Positions 8,901 through 17,223 of a stretch of DNA of 33,905 bases are shown piece after piece. The translations under genes were made by a program, and so were the position numbers. The notes below the pieces were generated by a model, which worked only from the letters and a program-made list of their open reading frames with translations, did not search any database and was not told the DNA's origin. Source of the stretch: JBCDGZ01 sp038750655 (GTDB lineage Bacteria > Bacteroidota > Bacteroidia > Chitinophagales > Saprospiraceae); the NCBI GenBank assembly GCA_038750655.1, contig JBCDGZ010000088.1, positions 1-33,905 on the forward strand, in the 5' to 3' direction. Within the stretch, counting starts at the first letter, position 1; every line of letters begins with the position of its first letter.

Positions 8901-11900
8901 CTCTGAGTACAATCCAGAAGGGGATTATTACTTAGCTAGTCGGCCCAAAATGGAGAACTTTAGTCAACTCTCGGATTATAACGATGCGCTAAATAGCTGG
9001 ATGGCAGGACTCAGTGAAGCCTATTCGCTGTGGCTTGCGGATGAGCCGGTTGCTCCAAATGTGAATTGTGATGATTTTGAAAACCTGAACGAGATAGATA
9101 AACAGCTTTGCACGATTTATTTTGACCTCTATCAGGAATGGCAGAATGCACGTCCTGAGGTTACACAGAGTACATTGATCGGACCTTATCATCATCCTGA
9201 TTTTGCTCCTCAAGGGGAACTCTATGATGTCCCTAAATTCTACGAAAGTCGATATGATAATTATATCCAGCAATACAAGCCGAATTACCTCTACAGCTAT
9301 TTCATCAAAAAAACCAAAGATCACAAATGGACCTACGATTTTCAATGCCCACCAGATATTGCCGTGCCTTGTCAAGGGGTTGGGGATGTCCCTATCGAAA
9401 CCATTACGGAGTATGAATACTACGAGGCGGCTTACGATGGAAAGATTCCTGCCGGCAGTCCCTATCGTAGTATCATGACGGCCAATTCGCTCACTAAAGG
9501 CGGCGATCGATTGATGTGGGAGCCTTCCTGGCAACTGTACAGTACCAAGACCTATTCTCCGCAACTATCGAATGCTTATACCCTAGAGGAGAATTTTTAT
9601 CTATACGATCAGGTCAACACGGTTGATATTGATGCCAGTGATCTCCGACCTGACCAGGATAAATTCCGCATGCTTTGGAAAGTTTGGCTTTATGATCGAG
9701 CCAGGAGTATTCCTATCGAAACACGGGTAACAACCAAGGGGCCTACAGATGCTCCACAAGTTCGTTCGACCTATTATACTTACCGGATGGATTGGGAAAA
9801 AGATCGTCCGGATGCGACCATCGAAGACATCCCGAACCCTAATGGCGTGACCTTCCCCTGCGAGCCCCAGGGAGGTATATTTGGTAATCCTCCAGAGGTA
9901 GGTTGCGATCTGCCACTCTTTGGCCAAGGGCCCATTGATGGAGATTACTGTGTCTTTGGTTCCTCCTCTGTCCCTCCACCAGATTGTCCCGACTTCACCT
10001 GTCGACATCCAGTGGAACCCAAGGTCTGGTGTACCTGCAATACCTCTCCAACTGGGCCGAGCCTACACGATTTTCCACTTGACCCTAACCACGTAGGTTC
10101 AGGATCAAGTGCGGAGGAAATTCCCAATGATTTGGCGGGGAGAATCATGATAGAAACGGTTGTTCAACAAGTCGAAGAAGGCAGTGGAGCATTGCTCACC
10201 TACGCGGAAGATCCCACTACCCAAAAATTCGAACCGGTATTCCCCTACGATATTTTGACCGTACAGAAGGTGCTGAGTCGAAATGAATTTGGGCAGGTGG
10301 CGAGTGAGGAAAATGAACGAGGAATCATAACGCGCTACGATTTTTCCAACCTGCATATTCAGCGCTACAGAGATTGTCTGAACGGCCGCGAAATTATTCG
10401 CTATTACCATATTCAAAATAATGTAGGCTATCCAATAGCAGTAACTGTAGGGGAAGGGCGAGACGATGCATTGACGACCAATTACGAGTATTATCCCAAT
10501 AATACACTGAAGAAGATCATCGATCCGAATCAAATGGAGATGTATTATGTGTACGATGATTATGGTCGACTCAACAAAACTTTCCGCAATGGTGATTTAA
10601 TTCAAAGCCTGGGCTATAGTCGTTGGGATGGCTACAAAACCGCCAGCTTTAAAACTCGTACCCAGCAGAACTTTGTCCATACAATTAATTATGTCGATTA
10701 CGAAAAACGTTGGGAAACCAAGAAGTACATCGATCCTATCGGCCGCCTCTCTGCCAGTGTCAAATACAGCATCGGAGAATCGGCCACATTGGAAAATAAC
10801 ATTTACGATATTTGGGATCGCCCCATCCTCAAACTCAAACCCGATACCGAGGCACCGGCCGTTAACGAAACGGGATTCAATCCGCAGGAACATGCCGAGT
10901 TTGAGTATGACAAACCAGCCCGTAGCCGCCCGCTAAAATCTTCCAAGTATGGCGAGTCCATCAGTGGAAGTCATGTAGTTGAAATGCGTTACGCCATTGT
11001 TTCTGCCAGTGTCTTGCAAGGTGCTCTGAACATGGCTAGCCAGAATCAGATGCCAGATGGATCGCTCTTTTTCCGTACGGTTACGGAGGATGAGGATGAT
11101 AAATATATGATCGAATACACCAATGCACTAGGCCAAAAAGTCGCTACGATTTCCGGTAATGGAACAGCGGCTACCGTGTTCAAATATAACAGCTTCGGTA
11201 AAGTCAAAGAGGTCTACAACCCTGAGAATATTCTTTCCGAATATTTCTACAATTACCTAGGACAGCTCTACGAAAAAGATAATCCCGACGGTGGCCTCAC
11301 CTCCTACGCCTACGATCATTCCAACCTACTGATCGGTGAACGGCACGCCAACCAGCAAATCAGGGCTTACCTGTATGATGACTACGGAAGAATGATCACT
11401 CAAGCCAGATTGCAACACGCCGGAAATATTTTACTGGACAATGGAATGTACTGGCGCCATGACCGCGATTATACTTTCCTCACCGATATGGTCAATGCCA
11501 ATACGACCAACTTTGAGAAGCAATGGTTTTATGAAGACTTCAATGCAGCAGATGCTCCTAGTTTGGCGGCCAATGCCTTGTCTTATGTCAATAATATCCA
11601 ACATGCTAAAGGGAGGATTGCTCAAACTATAAGCTACGACTTGGACGGGCTACCGATCGAATTTCGATTCCTCTCTTACAATCCCGAAGGATTTTTGGAT
11701 TGGGAAATGATGCAGTTCAATGCCCAGGGGATTGCCGCAGGCGCTGCCGGGCGATTGGTTCGCATTACCTATCCCGTTTACAACCTTCAAGGCAGTTATG
11801 AGCGAATGAATGTGCATCTCAACGGCGAAGGCCTGAATATGCAGTACCGCTATAAGTATGATAATTGGAATCGCATCAAAGAGGTGTACGCCAACTACAG

Positions 11901-14900
11901 TAATCCGACGAGTGGAGATGGCTGTAAGATTGTAGATTACGAATACGATAGCGTCAAAGGCGTGGTGAGCAGTAAGCGTTATTTTGCTTCCGGTGAATTA
12001 GCCGAAGGGCAAACGGTTCTACCTACAGAATGTAAAAATAGGGTAGTGGACCAGGTTGGCTATGATTATGATCAGCGGTTCCGACTAACCAATATTGGAA
12101 GTACCTTATTCAATTGGGACTTGACTTATGATGCCAATACCGGGCAGTTTCCCGGAAATTATAATGGGAACATCAATACCTCGACGGCAACCTACAACTT
12201 AAGTGATCTGGATCAACCGATTGACATCTTTTCCGGGCCAACGGCTTATGAATATCGCTACGATAACCTCAACCGCCTGGTGCAGGCTGATGCTGATGTG
12301 GTGGGTGATTTGGGGCTACCCAGCTTGGACGGCCTCGGCGATGTAACGCTCAGTTATGATAAAGCAGGGAATATCGCTTCTCTACTGCGCGGGGAAATCA
12401 AAACCCTCAATGATCAGCCTGTCAATGTAGAACTCAATAACTACGACTACTACTATGATCAGGGGACTAATCGACTGGTTGGCATCCTCAAAAACCTGAC
12501 CGTAGATCGCGTATTGAACTACGATGGCAGTGGAAATATGAGACAGGATACCAAGCGTAAGATCACTATGATCAATTATGGCCGTGCGCATTTGCCTTAT
12601 TCGATCGACCAAGAGGGCGGCGGCGGAAGCTATCTGTACGATGTCAATGATGCCCGGATTTACAAATCGACCGATACGGGGCAGGAATACTACATCCGAT
12701 CAGCCTCCGGGCAGGAACTTGCCGTTTTCAGCATTTGGAATAACCAAGTGACCTGGTATGTCTATGGCAACGAGCGCGTCGCCAAGATTATTGATGAAAC
12801 CGATGTGACCTTCACGGAGGCGGAGAGTGATGGCGCAGGGCCTTGCAATCCACGGTCACTCAATTGTACCCCCGGTGAGGCCAACCAGCAGAATCAAGAA
12901 CTGGCTGTTTTGCTGCAAAGCTCACGGGAGGCCGTGATTCCTTTAGTCAATTTCCCTACGGAGTTGATGCGCATTAGAACCTGCGATGGCCAAGAGGTCA
13001 ACCTATTACCTATGGAGTTGCAGCACCTCTCCGGCGACTATGTTGAACTACAAGTCCATCCCGTCATCGATGCCTACCAGATGATTCCAATGACCGTAAA
13101 TGGAGTCCCTGGTGAAGGTTCTTTAGGGGAAATGATTGACATTCGTAAAAATGGAGGGGACATCAAGGTCGGCAACTATCAAGAGTGTAATCTTCACGAA
13201 GATTGCTACACCGACCTCTATCAGTGTACCCCCGAAGAAGCCCTGCTTCAGCAGTCCTCCATGCAGCAATTACAAAATGTGATGACCTTACTTAATCCTG
13301 GTCTGCTCACCTTCCCGACTACGCTCTACCTAGTGGCCTTCTGCGATAGCTCACAGGTCTATGTTTTAGAGCAGGAGTTGAGTGTGCTACAGGGTAGCTA
13401 TGGTTTATTACAAGAAATCGAAATCACCAGTTTGCAGCAAGTCTTTAATACTTTGTATCAGGGCAGTTTGCAGGAGCTGACCGTTGCACAAATTTTGGAA
13501 TACCGACGCTCCGAGACGCTGTTGATCGACGGTTATGGCTGTGGTGTGGAAGTCTCCGGTGGCTCGCCTCCTTGTAGTTATCGATTGGAGATGGAAAATT
13601 TTGTCTACGCTCCGGTTCCTAATACCAGTGACCTTAACATCAGCTACGATAAGGTTGTCTACAGAGATTGTGGAGACGGACCCGTAGAAATATTGCGTAC
13701 CCCTGAATCTCAGGTCGAATCGATCAATAAGCGAAACCACTATTTATTCGGCAAAGGCAATCCATCGTACATTGATTCCTACATCGAAACCCTGCGATTA
13801 GCCACAGATAATCCAATGGGGACCATTGATGTTACCCTGAATCCATCTACTGTACTCTCTACTTATCCTGGGCTCAATGGCATCCTTAATCCAGATGATT
13901 TGATACACGATGGCTATTGGGGACCAACTTTTACTACGGCCCTGGAAACTGTCATTGACCACGCCATCGAACAGTGGCGAGTACAGAATGGACTAGGAGC
14001 GGTTCAATACGATCTACAAGTGGGTAATTACCTCACCAGCGGTAGTATTGCCTTCGGCGTCCTTCACCAGCCTAGCGGCCCTTACGTTTCGATCGATCCC
14101 AATAATGCCCATGTGGTTTACACTCTGGCTGACGGAACACAGAGTAATGTCTATCCCTACACGACTTCCATAGGCTTTTTTGTCAATAGCAGCTACGATA
14201 GTCCGTGCGGACTGCTACAGCGCATGTACAATCAAAGCCGAGGGAACACCCTAGAGTGGCGGACCATCACTCCCCCCGCGGTCACCCCCGTCGCCTTCCC
14301 CTACGATCTAATGCGCAACCCCATCATCAACGAGCGGAGTTGCGGCGGCAGCAACGGCGAAGTAAGCATCGTCAACTGCACCACTCCCGTAGGCGTCTGG
14401 AACGGCCAGGAAGTCGAAAGCTGTACAAGCACCCCCAACGGCGGCAATGGCACCGAAAGCACCCCTGAGCCGACCGAGGAGCTGATCCCCGTCAAACCCT
14501 CCTTCTACATCCACGATCACCTGGGCAACACCCGAGTTCTCTACCACACTACTTTTATTTGTGGCGATCGATTCATAACTTATATCCCTGAGCACGTCGC
14601 TGACTACTACCCCTACGGAAAAATCCTCCGGGAATACGTCAGCGGCACCGCCGAGAAGTTCCTGACTACGCACCATGAGCGGGACGCCGAGACGGGGCTG
14701 GATTATCGAGGAGCGCGGTTTTATGATAGTGATGTGGGGAGATTTTTGAGTTTAGATCCTTTGGCAGCGGATTTTGCGGAGGTATCGCCTTATAATTATG
14801 TTCTAGGAAACCCTATCCGCTTCATTGATCCAGATGGACAGGCACCAATAGATCCACGTTTGATGGGATGGTCTAAGTTCTGGTATACCTTTAATAGTGA

Positions 14901-15450
14901 TTATAGCCATTCAATTAAATTTCATAAGGAGGTAAGGACCAGGGAAGGAGATTGGATAGTTAGTTCAGTGAAGACAGAATATGTAGAGCTCTCAAGTAGT
15001 GGGGAGATTAAGTCTATAACTCGTGACTTATTGATTACAACAAGTAGAATAACTGGAATAGGATCAACACCTACTAATCCATTGGATGGTACAGAACCAA
15101 TGGAATATTTTGAATCAGAATTTTTTCAAAAAATTTATGAAGCAGAAGGAGAAGAAGTAGAATTGGGGCAATTGAATGAAGGAACTCAAGAAATGGTTAA
15201 TTTCTTGCAAGAGAAAACTGCAACCAATCAACGATATGATTTTATTAAGGAAGATGCCGAGAACAGAGGTTATGTTAAGGGTGCCTTAGGTTTGCTTGGT
15301 GCTTTTATTTCAAATGCATCTAAATGGAATAAGTTTTTGAGTGGAAGTTTAATTCTTACATCGAACTTCATAGAAAGTAAACGTGATAATCTTGGTCGTA
15401 CAGTTTCTACATTTACTGCAGTAGAGCATGAACATGACGATGATCAGTAG
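5914..15450 (+). CDS. Giant exported RHS/YD-repeat protein 2 (3178 aa)
   Basis: ATG 5914 starts a good signal peptide (MNNLSKLCTLLFLFGVQTLS, then AQ); the frame reaches back to a TTG at 5875, but that leader is Q/S-rich and unlikely. Residues ~40-100 (GTLSGNVNLFSGTYS, GVPYGEGWSMDIPMISI) resemble the N-terminus of SpvB/Tc-toxin-like YD proteins. A long region of low recognisability follows, with a Cys-rich patch around 1350-1400. YD repeats run roughly from 1500 to 2270 (YVYDDYGRLNKTF, YDDYGRMITQARL). A 120-aa tandem duplication (2318-2437, 2438-2557) interrupts the protein before the RHS core (~2865-2975, YIHDHLGNTRVLYHT to RFIDPDGQAP). The ~203-aa tip is AT-rich and of unknown function; it has a hydrophobic stretch (GALGLLGAFISNASKWNKFL) and an acidic HEHDDDQ end. 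No immunity-like gene follows; a terminator and a deaminase gene come next. Confidence 0.9.
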   Translation: MNNLSKLCTLLFLFGVQTLSAQLLGGHQNGQQTPKAVEPSAITSGTLSGNVNLFSGTYSTSNTLGTVSCPSGLSYTATMSYNSTLTSGDNLPQTSGVPYGEGWSMDIPMISISVEDFNKYTAWQAHKIQIGSDPDEDTRDYSGGNFCNEAREEGSLYWFSPMLNIPGVASGRLVYKYYNNNAYIFVLHKFERYVEVHFTGTEWTAILDDGTRYRFYASLVAHRTPSNQRVNMQCYDDGLGKTVLPKLVLPKSEMLTWYCNHIENYNLMGNITFKYETFGEMDFHKVFKQPNFMNAMDHEWFALNGSVPSRPELRKVYRDIFLKEIKACSTEKLVFEHQSISTAGGSNMLDLADAGVSALDSLYYRKSVYNWGEQEENFNDWHRYKHLRSDDLVSSTSNYTYYNFSGGPTNPYKGIYNGVGNEVVYVREDLNGDITPFDHGFLESPRLSPNPDNPNLALPPGDIYEVRSKIKSHNFNDVGTHCFFDIHLGTGDYTNGIHSTSVSVGSSVYEEVRSTDYERTRREAVFSTFGQAVKWNNFAEGDSEMETSNFFVMPNLPTQYDGFNIQIGPGISDNNFILEENEIVSDGLPNICSSYFNATNDPILYGDDLPHNFGIGLPWRMMVDFYAGMQAEGNYCGPGSIAASANTWWHRGYATSLWDNIPTKAGPEVELRQMELIRYAKNPYMLRSVKKYVWNAGDGVPSGPFDQTNYWTITGHQTFRYDLTTAPVYVNVYENKSDPQPEVYATGFYRNIVRLKEIILLPQQESDAPPADAATTFLEYKRMDNVNVANIPGTLVASNIIPGVTGPINSDLMLLNRVTDPLGKITKIIYSNNSSYTKNRFTIRDRPGEVQANGFDFGGFQQADPYGFQTYKVVSKLKVQDRQSEKVYSYFFGGRRSLERTNRPVFSENFTYDYHYDTEIGFGSVSVTGPIESGKIPKTTYTHHTSELLWGKPWFTLNYDSGFRLVSKSESTYEATVAYEPANHRFNRSYYTDMDYSEYNPEGDYYLASRPKMENFSQLSDYNDALNSWMAGLSEAYSLWLADEPVAPNVNCDDFENLNEIDKQLCTIYFDLYQEWQNARPEVTQSTLIGPYHHPDFAPQGELYDVPKFYESRYDNYIQQYKPNYLYSYFIKKTKDHKWTYDFQCPPDIAVPCQGVGDVPIETITEYEYYEAAYDGKIPAGSPYRSIMTANSLTKGGDRLMWEPSWQLYSTKTYSPQLSNAYTLEENFYLYDQVNTVDIDASDLRPDQDKFRMLWKVWLYDRARSIPIETRVTTKGPTDAPQVRSTYYTYRMDWEKDRPDATIEDIPNPNGVTFPCEPQGGIFGNPPEVGCDLPLFGQGPIDGDYCVFGSSSVPPPDCPDFTCRHPVEPKVWCTCNTSPTGPSLHDFPLDPNHVGSGSSAEEIPNDLAGRIMIETVVQQVEEGSGALLTYAEDPTTQKFEPVFPYDILTVQKVLSRNEFGQVASEENERGIITRYDFSNLHIQRYRDCLNGREIIRYYHIQNNVGYPIAVTVGEGRDDALTTNYEYYPNNTLKKIIDPNQMEMYYVYDDYGRLNKTFRNGDLIQSLGYSRWDGYKTASFKTRTQQNFVHTINYVDYEKRWETKKYIDPIGRLSASVKYSIGESATLENNIYDIWDRPILKLKPDTEAPAVNETGFNPQEHAEFEYDKPARSRPLKSSKYGESISGSHVVEMRYAIVSASVLQGALNMASQNQMPDGSLFFRTVTEDEDDKYMIEYTNALGQKVATISGNGTAATVFKYNSFGKVKEVYNPENILSEYFYNYLGQLYEKDNPDGGLTSYAYDHSNLLIGERHANQQIRAYLYDDYGRMITQARLQHAGNILLDNGMYWRHDRDYTFLTDMVNANTTNFEKQWFYEDFNAADAPSLAANALSYVNNIQHAKGRIAQTISYDLDGLPIEFRFLSYNPEGFLDWEMMQFNAQGIAAGAAGRLVRITYPVYNLQGSYERMNVHLNGEGLNMQYRYKYDNWNRIKEVYANYSNPTSGDGCKIVDYEYDSVKGVVSSKRYFASGELAEGQTVLPTECKNRVVDQVGYDYDQRFRLTNIGSTLFNWDLTYDANTGQFPGNYNGNINTSTATYNLSDLDQPIDIFSGPTAYEYRYDNLNRLVQADADVVGDLGLPSLDGLGDVTLSYDKAGNIASLLRGEIKTLNDQPVNVELNNYDYYYDQGTNRLVGILKNLTVDRVLNYDGSGNMRQDTKRKITMINYGRAHLPYSIDQEGGGGSYLYDVNDARIYKSTDTGQEYYIRSASGQELAVFSIWNNQVTWYVYGNERVAKIIDETDVTFTEAESDGAGPCNPRSLNCTPGEANQQNQELAVLLQSSREAVIPLVNFPTELMRIRTCDGQEVNLLPMELQHLSGDYVELQVHPVIDAYQMIPMTVNGVPGEGSLGEMIDIRKNGGDIKVGNYQECNLHEDCYTDLYQCTPEEALLQQSSMQQLQNVMTLLNPGLLTFPTTLYLVAFCDSSQVYVLEQELSVLQGSYGLLQEIEITSLQQVFNTLYQGSLQELTVAQILEYRRSETLLIDGYGCGVEVSGGSPPCSYRLEMENFVYAPVPNTSDLNISYDKVVYRDCGDGPVEILRTPESQVESINKRNHYLFGKGNPSYIDSYIETLRLATDNPMGTIDVTLNPSTVLSTYPGLNGILNPDDLIHDGYWGPTFTTALETVIDHAIEQWRVQNGLGAVQYDLQVGNYLTSGSIAFGVLHQPSGPYVSIDPNNAHVVYTLADGTQSNVYPYTTSIGFFVNSSYDSPCGLLQRMYNQSRGNTLEWRTITPPAVTPVAFPYDLMRNPIINERSCGGSNGEVSIVNCTTPVGVWNGQEVESCTSTPNGGNGTESTPEPTEELIPVKPSFYIHDHLGNTRVLYHTTFICGDRFITYIPEHVADYYPYGKILREYVSGTAEKFLTTHHERDAETGLDYRGARFYDSDVGRFLSLDPLAADFAEVSPYNYVLGNPIRFIDPDGQAPIDPRLMGWSKFWYTFNSDYSHSIKFHKEVRTREGDWIVSSVKTEYVELSSSGEIKSITRDLLITTSRITGIGSTPTNPLDGTEPMEYFESEFFQKIYEAEGEEVELGQLNEGTQEMVNFLQEKTATNQRYDFIKEDAENRGYVKGALGLLGAFISNASKWNKFLSGSLILTSNFIESKRDNLGRTVSTFTAVEHEHDDDQ
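12865..13584 (+). repeat. Internal 120-aa tandem duplication in RHS2
   Basis: Codons 12865-13224 and 13225-13584 encode two diverged copies. Copy 1 begins CTPGEANQQNQELAVLLQSS and has LVNFPTELMRIRTCDGQEV, then a leucine-rich segment around SGDYVELQV. Copy 2 begins CTPEEALLQQSSMQQLQNVM and has LLTFPTTLYLVAFCDSSQV, then QGSYGLLQEI. The shared order C-TP-EA...L-FPT-L...CD...V...EL..L.G.Y is clear by eye. Each unit is exactly 360 nt apart. The block sits where most RHS proteins pass directly from YD repeats to the core domain. Confidence 0.75.
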
Positions 15451-15470
15451 ATCATATATGGCTTAAGCCC

Positions 15471-15506
15471 ACGCCGTGTCTACCGAAAGGGGACACGGCG
15501 TTTTTT
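15471..15506 (+). terminator. Rho-independent terminator after RHS2
   Basis: ACGCCGTGTC (15471-15480) pairs perfectly with GACACGGCGT (15492-15501) around an 11-base loop and is followed by T's to 15506. It lies 20 bases past the RHS2 stop and separates RHS2 from the deaminase gene. Confidence 0.9.
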
Positions 15507-15569
15507 CAACCCATCCCCTCCAAAACTCCCAACTTCTCCGTACCTTCTCTCCAACCAAACCCAAGCCCC

Positions 15570-16010
15570 ATGTCCCCAACCCCGCTCCAAGCCGCCATCG
15601 CCCAAGCCCGCAAGGGCCTCTCCGAAGGCGGCATCCCCATCGGCAGCGTACTGGTCCACCAAGGCCGGATCATCGGCCGAGGGCATAACCGCCGGGTACA
15701 ACAAGGCAGCGCCATCCTACACGGCGAAATGGATGCCCTGGAAAATGCCGGTCGGCAGCCCGCCAGCGTCTATCGCGAATCGGTGATCTACACGACGCTC
15801 TCGCCCTGCTCCATGTGCACCGGAGCCATCCTGCTCTATGGCATCCCCAAGGTCGTGATTGGCGAGAATCGCACCTTTATGGGCGAAGAGGAGCTGCTGC
15901 GCAGCCGAGGCGTCGAAGTCGAAGTGCTGCAAGATGCCGAATGCATTGCGATGATGGAGGAATTTATTCGTCAAAATCCCCGCTTGTGGAATGAAGATAT
16001 TGGCGTCTAA
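15570..16010 (+). CDS. Cytosine deaminase of the yeast FCY1 type
   Basis: This 146-aa zinc-dependent deaminase probably converts cytosine to uracil in pyrimidine salvage. The zinc and catalytic set of the CDA/TadA fold is intact: HGE (His51, Glu53) and PCSMC (Cys80, Cys83). Beyond the generic fold, several segments match my memory of Saccharomyces Fcy1: GGIPIGSVLV, GRGHNRR, LHGEMDALENAGR, YTTLSPCSMCTGAI, YGIPKVVIGEN, and the C-terminal W-NEDIG. This end is diagnostic against tRNA adenosine deaminase TadA, which has PCxMCAGA and lacks that tail. The length is close to the yeast enzyme. It is unrelated to the amidohydrolase CodA of E. coli. ATG 15570 is the only sensible start. The gene stands alone between the RHS2 terminator and the kdsA promoter region and is GC-rich. 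A guanine or other nucleobase deaminase is the alternative. Confidence 0.85.
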   Translation: MSPTPLQAAIAQARKGLSEGGIPIGSVLVHQGRIIGRGHNRRVQQGSAILHGEMDALENAGRQPASVYRESVIYTTLSPCSMCTGAILLYGIPKVVIGENRTFMGEEELLRSRGVEVEVLQDAECIAMMEEFIRQNPRLWNEDIGV

Positions 16011-16308
16011 AAAAATTGCGTTTGGCCTCCATTGAAAGTAGCCATGTTGTTGTTTTGGAAATAAGGGTTTTTAAAATTTAATTTGGTGAAATTGTATTTT
16101 TGTGCAATAAAAATGAATATGAATTTTATATAAAGCGTTTTGGCCAAATTTAATTTCAAAATCTATTGTTCCGCTAAGCTTTTCCCCGTACCTTTGTGGC
16201 ATCATAGCAAAGGGCTCCTATGAGTTGGCAATAACAAGATGACTTTTTAATAAATTAAACCTAGCCAACCAACCAAAGTCCAATACGACAACGTCTTTAT
16301 AGATAAGT
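16011..16308. other. Non-coding region upstream of kdsA
   Basis: 298 AT-rich bases without a convincing gene. It holds the strong promoter candidate at 16166-16196. A second -7-like box, TATTTTTG (16095-16102), fits TAnnTTTG but has no TTG at the right distance. About 105 bases of leader would separate the main promoter from the kdsA start; no riboswitch or clear hairpin was seen in it. Confidence 0.6.
16166..16196 (+). promoter_or_regulatory. Bacteroidota-type promoter for kdsA
   Basis: TTG (16166-16168), a 20-base spacer, and TACCTTTG (16189-16196) match the known Bacteroidota primary-sigma pattern TTTG-N~20-TAnnTTTG. Transcription would begin near 16203. Confidence 0.75.
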
Positions 16309-17151
16309 ATGCTACACCAAATCCCCCATATTAAACACACCAATAGCGGTCAGTTCTTTCTGATCGCCGGTCCCTGCGCTATTGAGGGGGAAGATATGGC
16401 TATGGAAATCGCTGAAGCTATCAGCACCATTTGCGACCGTTTCCAAATCCCTTTCATTTTCAAGGGCTCCTATCGCAAAGCCAACCGCTCTCGTCTCGAT
16501 TCCTTTACCGGTATCGGAGACGAGAAGGCCCTGGCTATTCTCAAGCGGGTAGGAGAGACCTTTAAGGTCCCGGTGACGACCGACATCCACGAAGCCAGCG
16601 AAGCGGCCCTGGCCGCCGAATATGTCGATGTACTGCAAATTCCGGCCTTCCTCTGTCGGCAAACCAATCTGCTGGTGGCCGCCGCCCAGACCGGCAAAGC
16701 CGTCAATATCAAAAAAGGCCAGTTTCTCAGCCCCGAAGCCATGCGCTTTGCTGTCGATAAGGTTAAACAATCAGGAAATGACAAAGTCCTGCTGACCGAG
16801 CGAGGAACCACCTTTGGCTATCAAGACCTGGTGGTCGATTTTCGGGGTATTCCGACCATGCAAAGCTTTGGTGTTCCGGTGGTGCTGGACTGCACGCATA
16901 GCTTGCAGCGACCCAATCAGTCGTCTGGTGTCACAGGTGGGCAGCCAAAGATGATTAATACTATAGCCAGTGCTGGCGTAGCGGTGGGAGTAGATGGCCT
17001 GTTCATCGAAACCCATCCCGATCCAGCCTCGGCGCTTTCGGACGGAGCTAATATGTTGCCGCTTAAGGAACTAAAAAGCCTCCTAGAACGCTTAATAAAC
17101 ATAAGGAAATCAATACCTAATACACAGTTAATAGATTCGTCTAATACTTGA
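16309..17151 (+). CDS. kdsA: 3-deoxy-8-phosphooctulonate synthase (KdsA)
   Basis: KdsA condenses phosphoenolpyruvate with arabinose-5-phosphate to give KDO-8-phosphate, a precursor of the KDO of lipopolysaccharide; it acts in the cytoplasm. The 280-aa length is typical. Signature segments are all present: AGPCAIE (20-26), FKGSYRKANRSR (51-62), TDIHE (91-95), LQIPAFLCRQTNLL (109-122), NIKKGQF (133-139), ERGTTFGYQDLVVDFR (164-179), DCTHSLQRPNQ (194-204), and IETHPDPASALSDGANMLPL (233-252). Cys23, His197, Glu234 and Asp245 correspond, with a constant offset of 12, to the metal ligands Cys11, His185, Glu222 and Asp233 of the Aquifex enzyme. This is therefore the metal-dependent class, not the metal-free E. 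coli class with Asn in place of Cys. It appears to be transcribed from its own promoter at 16166. Confidence 0.97.
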   Translation: MLHQIPHIKHTNSGQFFLIAGPCAIEGEDMAMEIAEAISTICDRFQIPFIFKGSYRKANRSRLDSFTGIGDEKALAILKRVGETFKVPVTTDIHEASEAALAAEYVDVLQIPAFLCRQTNLLVAAAQTGKAVNIKKGQFLSPEAMRFAVDKVKQSGNDKVLLTERGTTFGYQDLVVDFRGIPTMQSFGVPVVLDCTHSLQRPNQSSGVTGGQPKMINTIASAGVAVGVDGLFIETHPDPASALSDGANMLPLKELKSLLERLINIRKSIPNTQLIDSSNT

Positions 17152-17178
17152 CATTTCGGAATTATTTTAGTAAATTAA
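17148..17178 (+). promoter_or_regulatory. Promoter candidate for the 17224 gene
   Basis: TTG (17148-17150, overlapping the kdsA stop codon), a 20-base spacer and TAAATTAA (17171-17178) fit the same pattern as the kdsA promoter, with a weaker -7 box. The start codon is 45 bases further on. Confidence 0.5.
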
Positions 17179-17223
17179 AGCTAGAACGTTGGACCTATTC
17201 AAGCTTTCAAAATTAAGGTCACT

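Noticed and set aside
8989..9564. Minus-strand frame of 191 codons opposite RHS2
   Set aside because: Fully inside a supported gene on the other strand; sequence looks like random translation.
15570..16010. tRNA adenosine deaminase (tadA)
   Set aside because: The zinc motif PCSMCTGA and the C-terminal W-NEDIG match yeast cytosine deaminase better than TadA.
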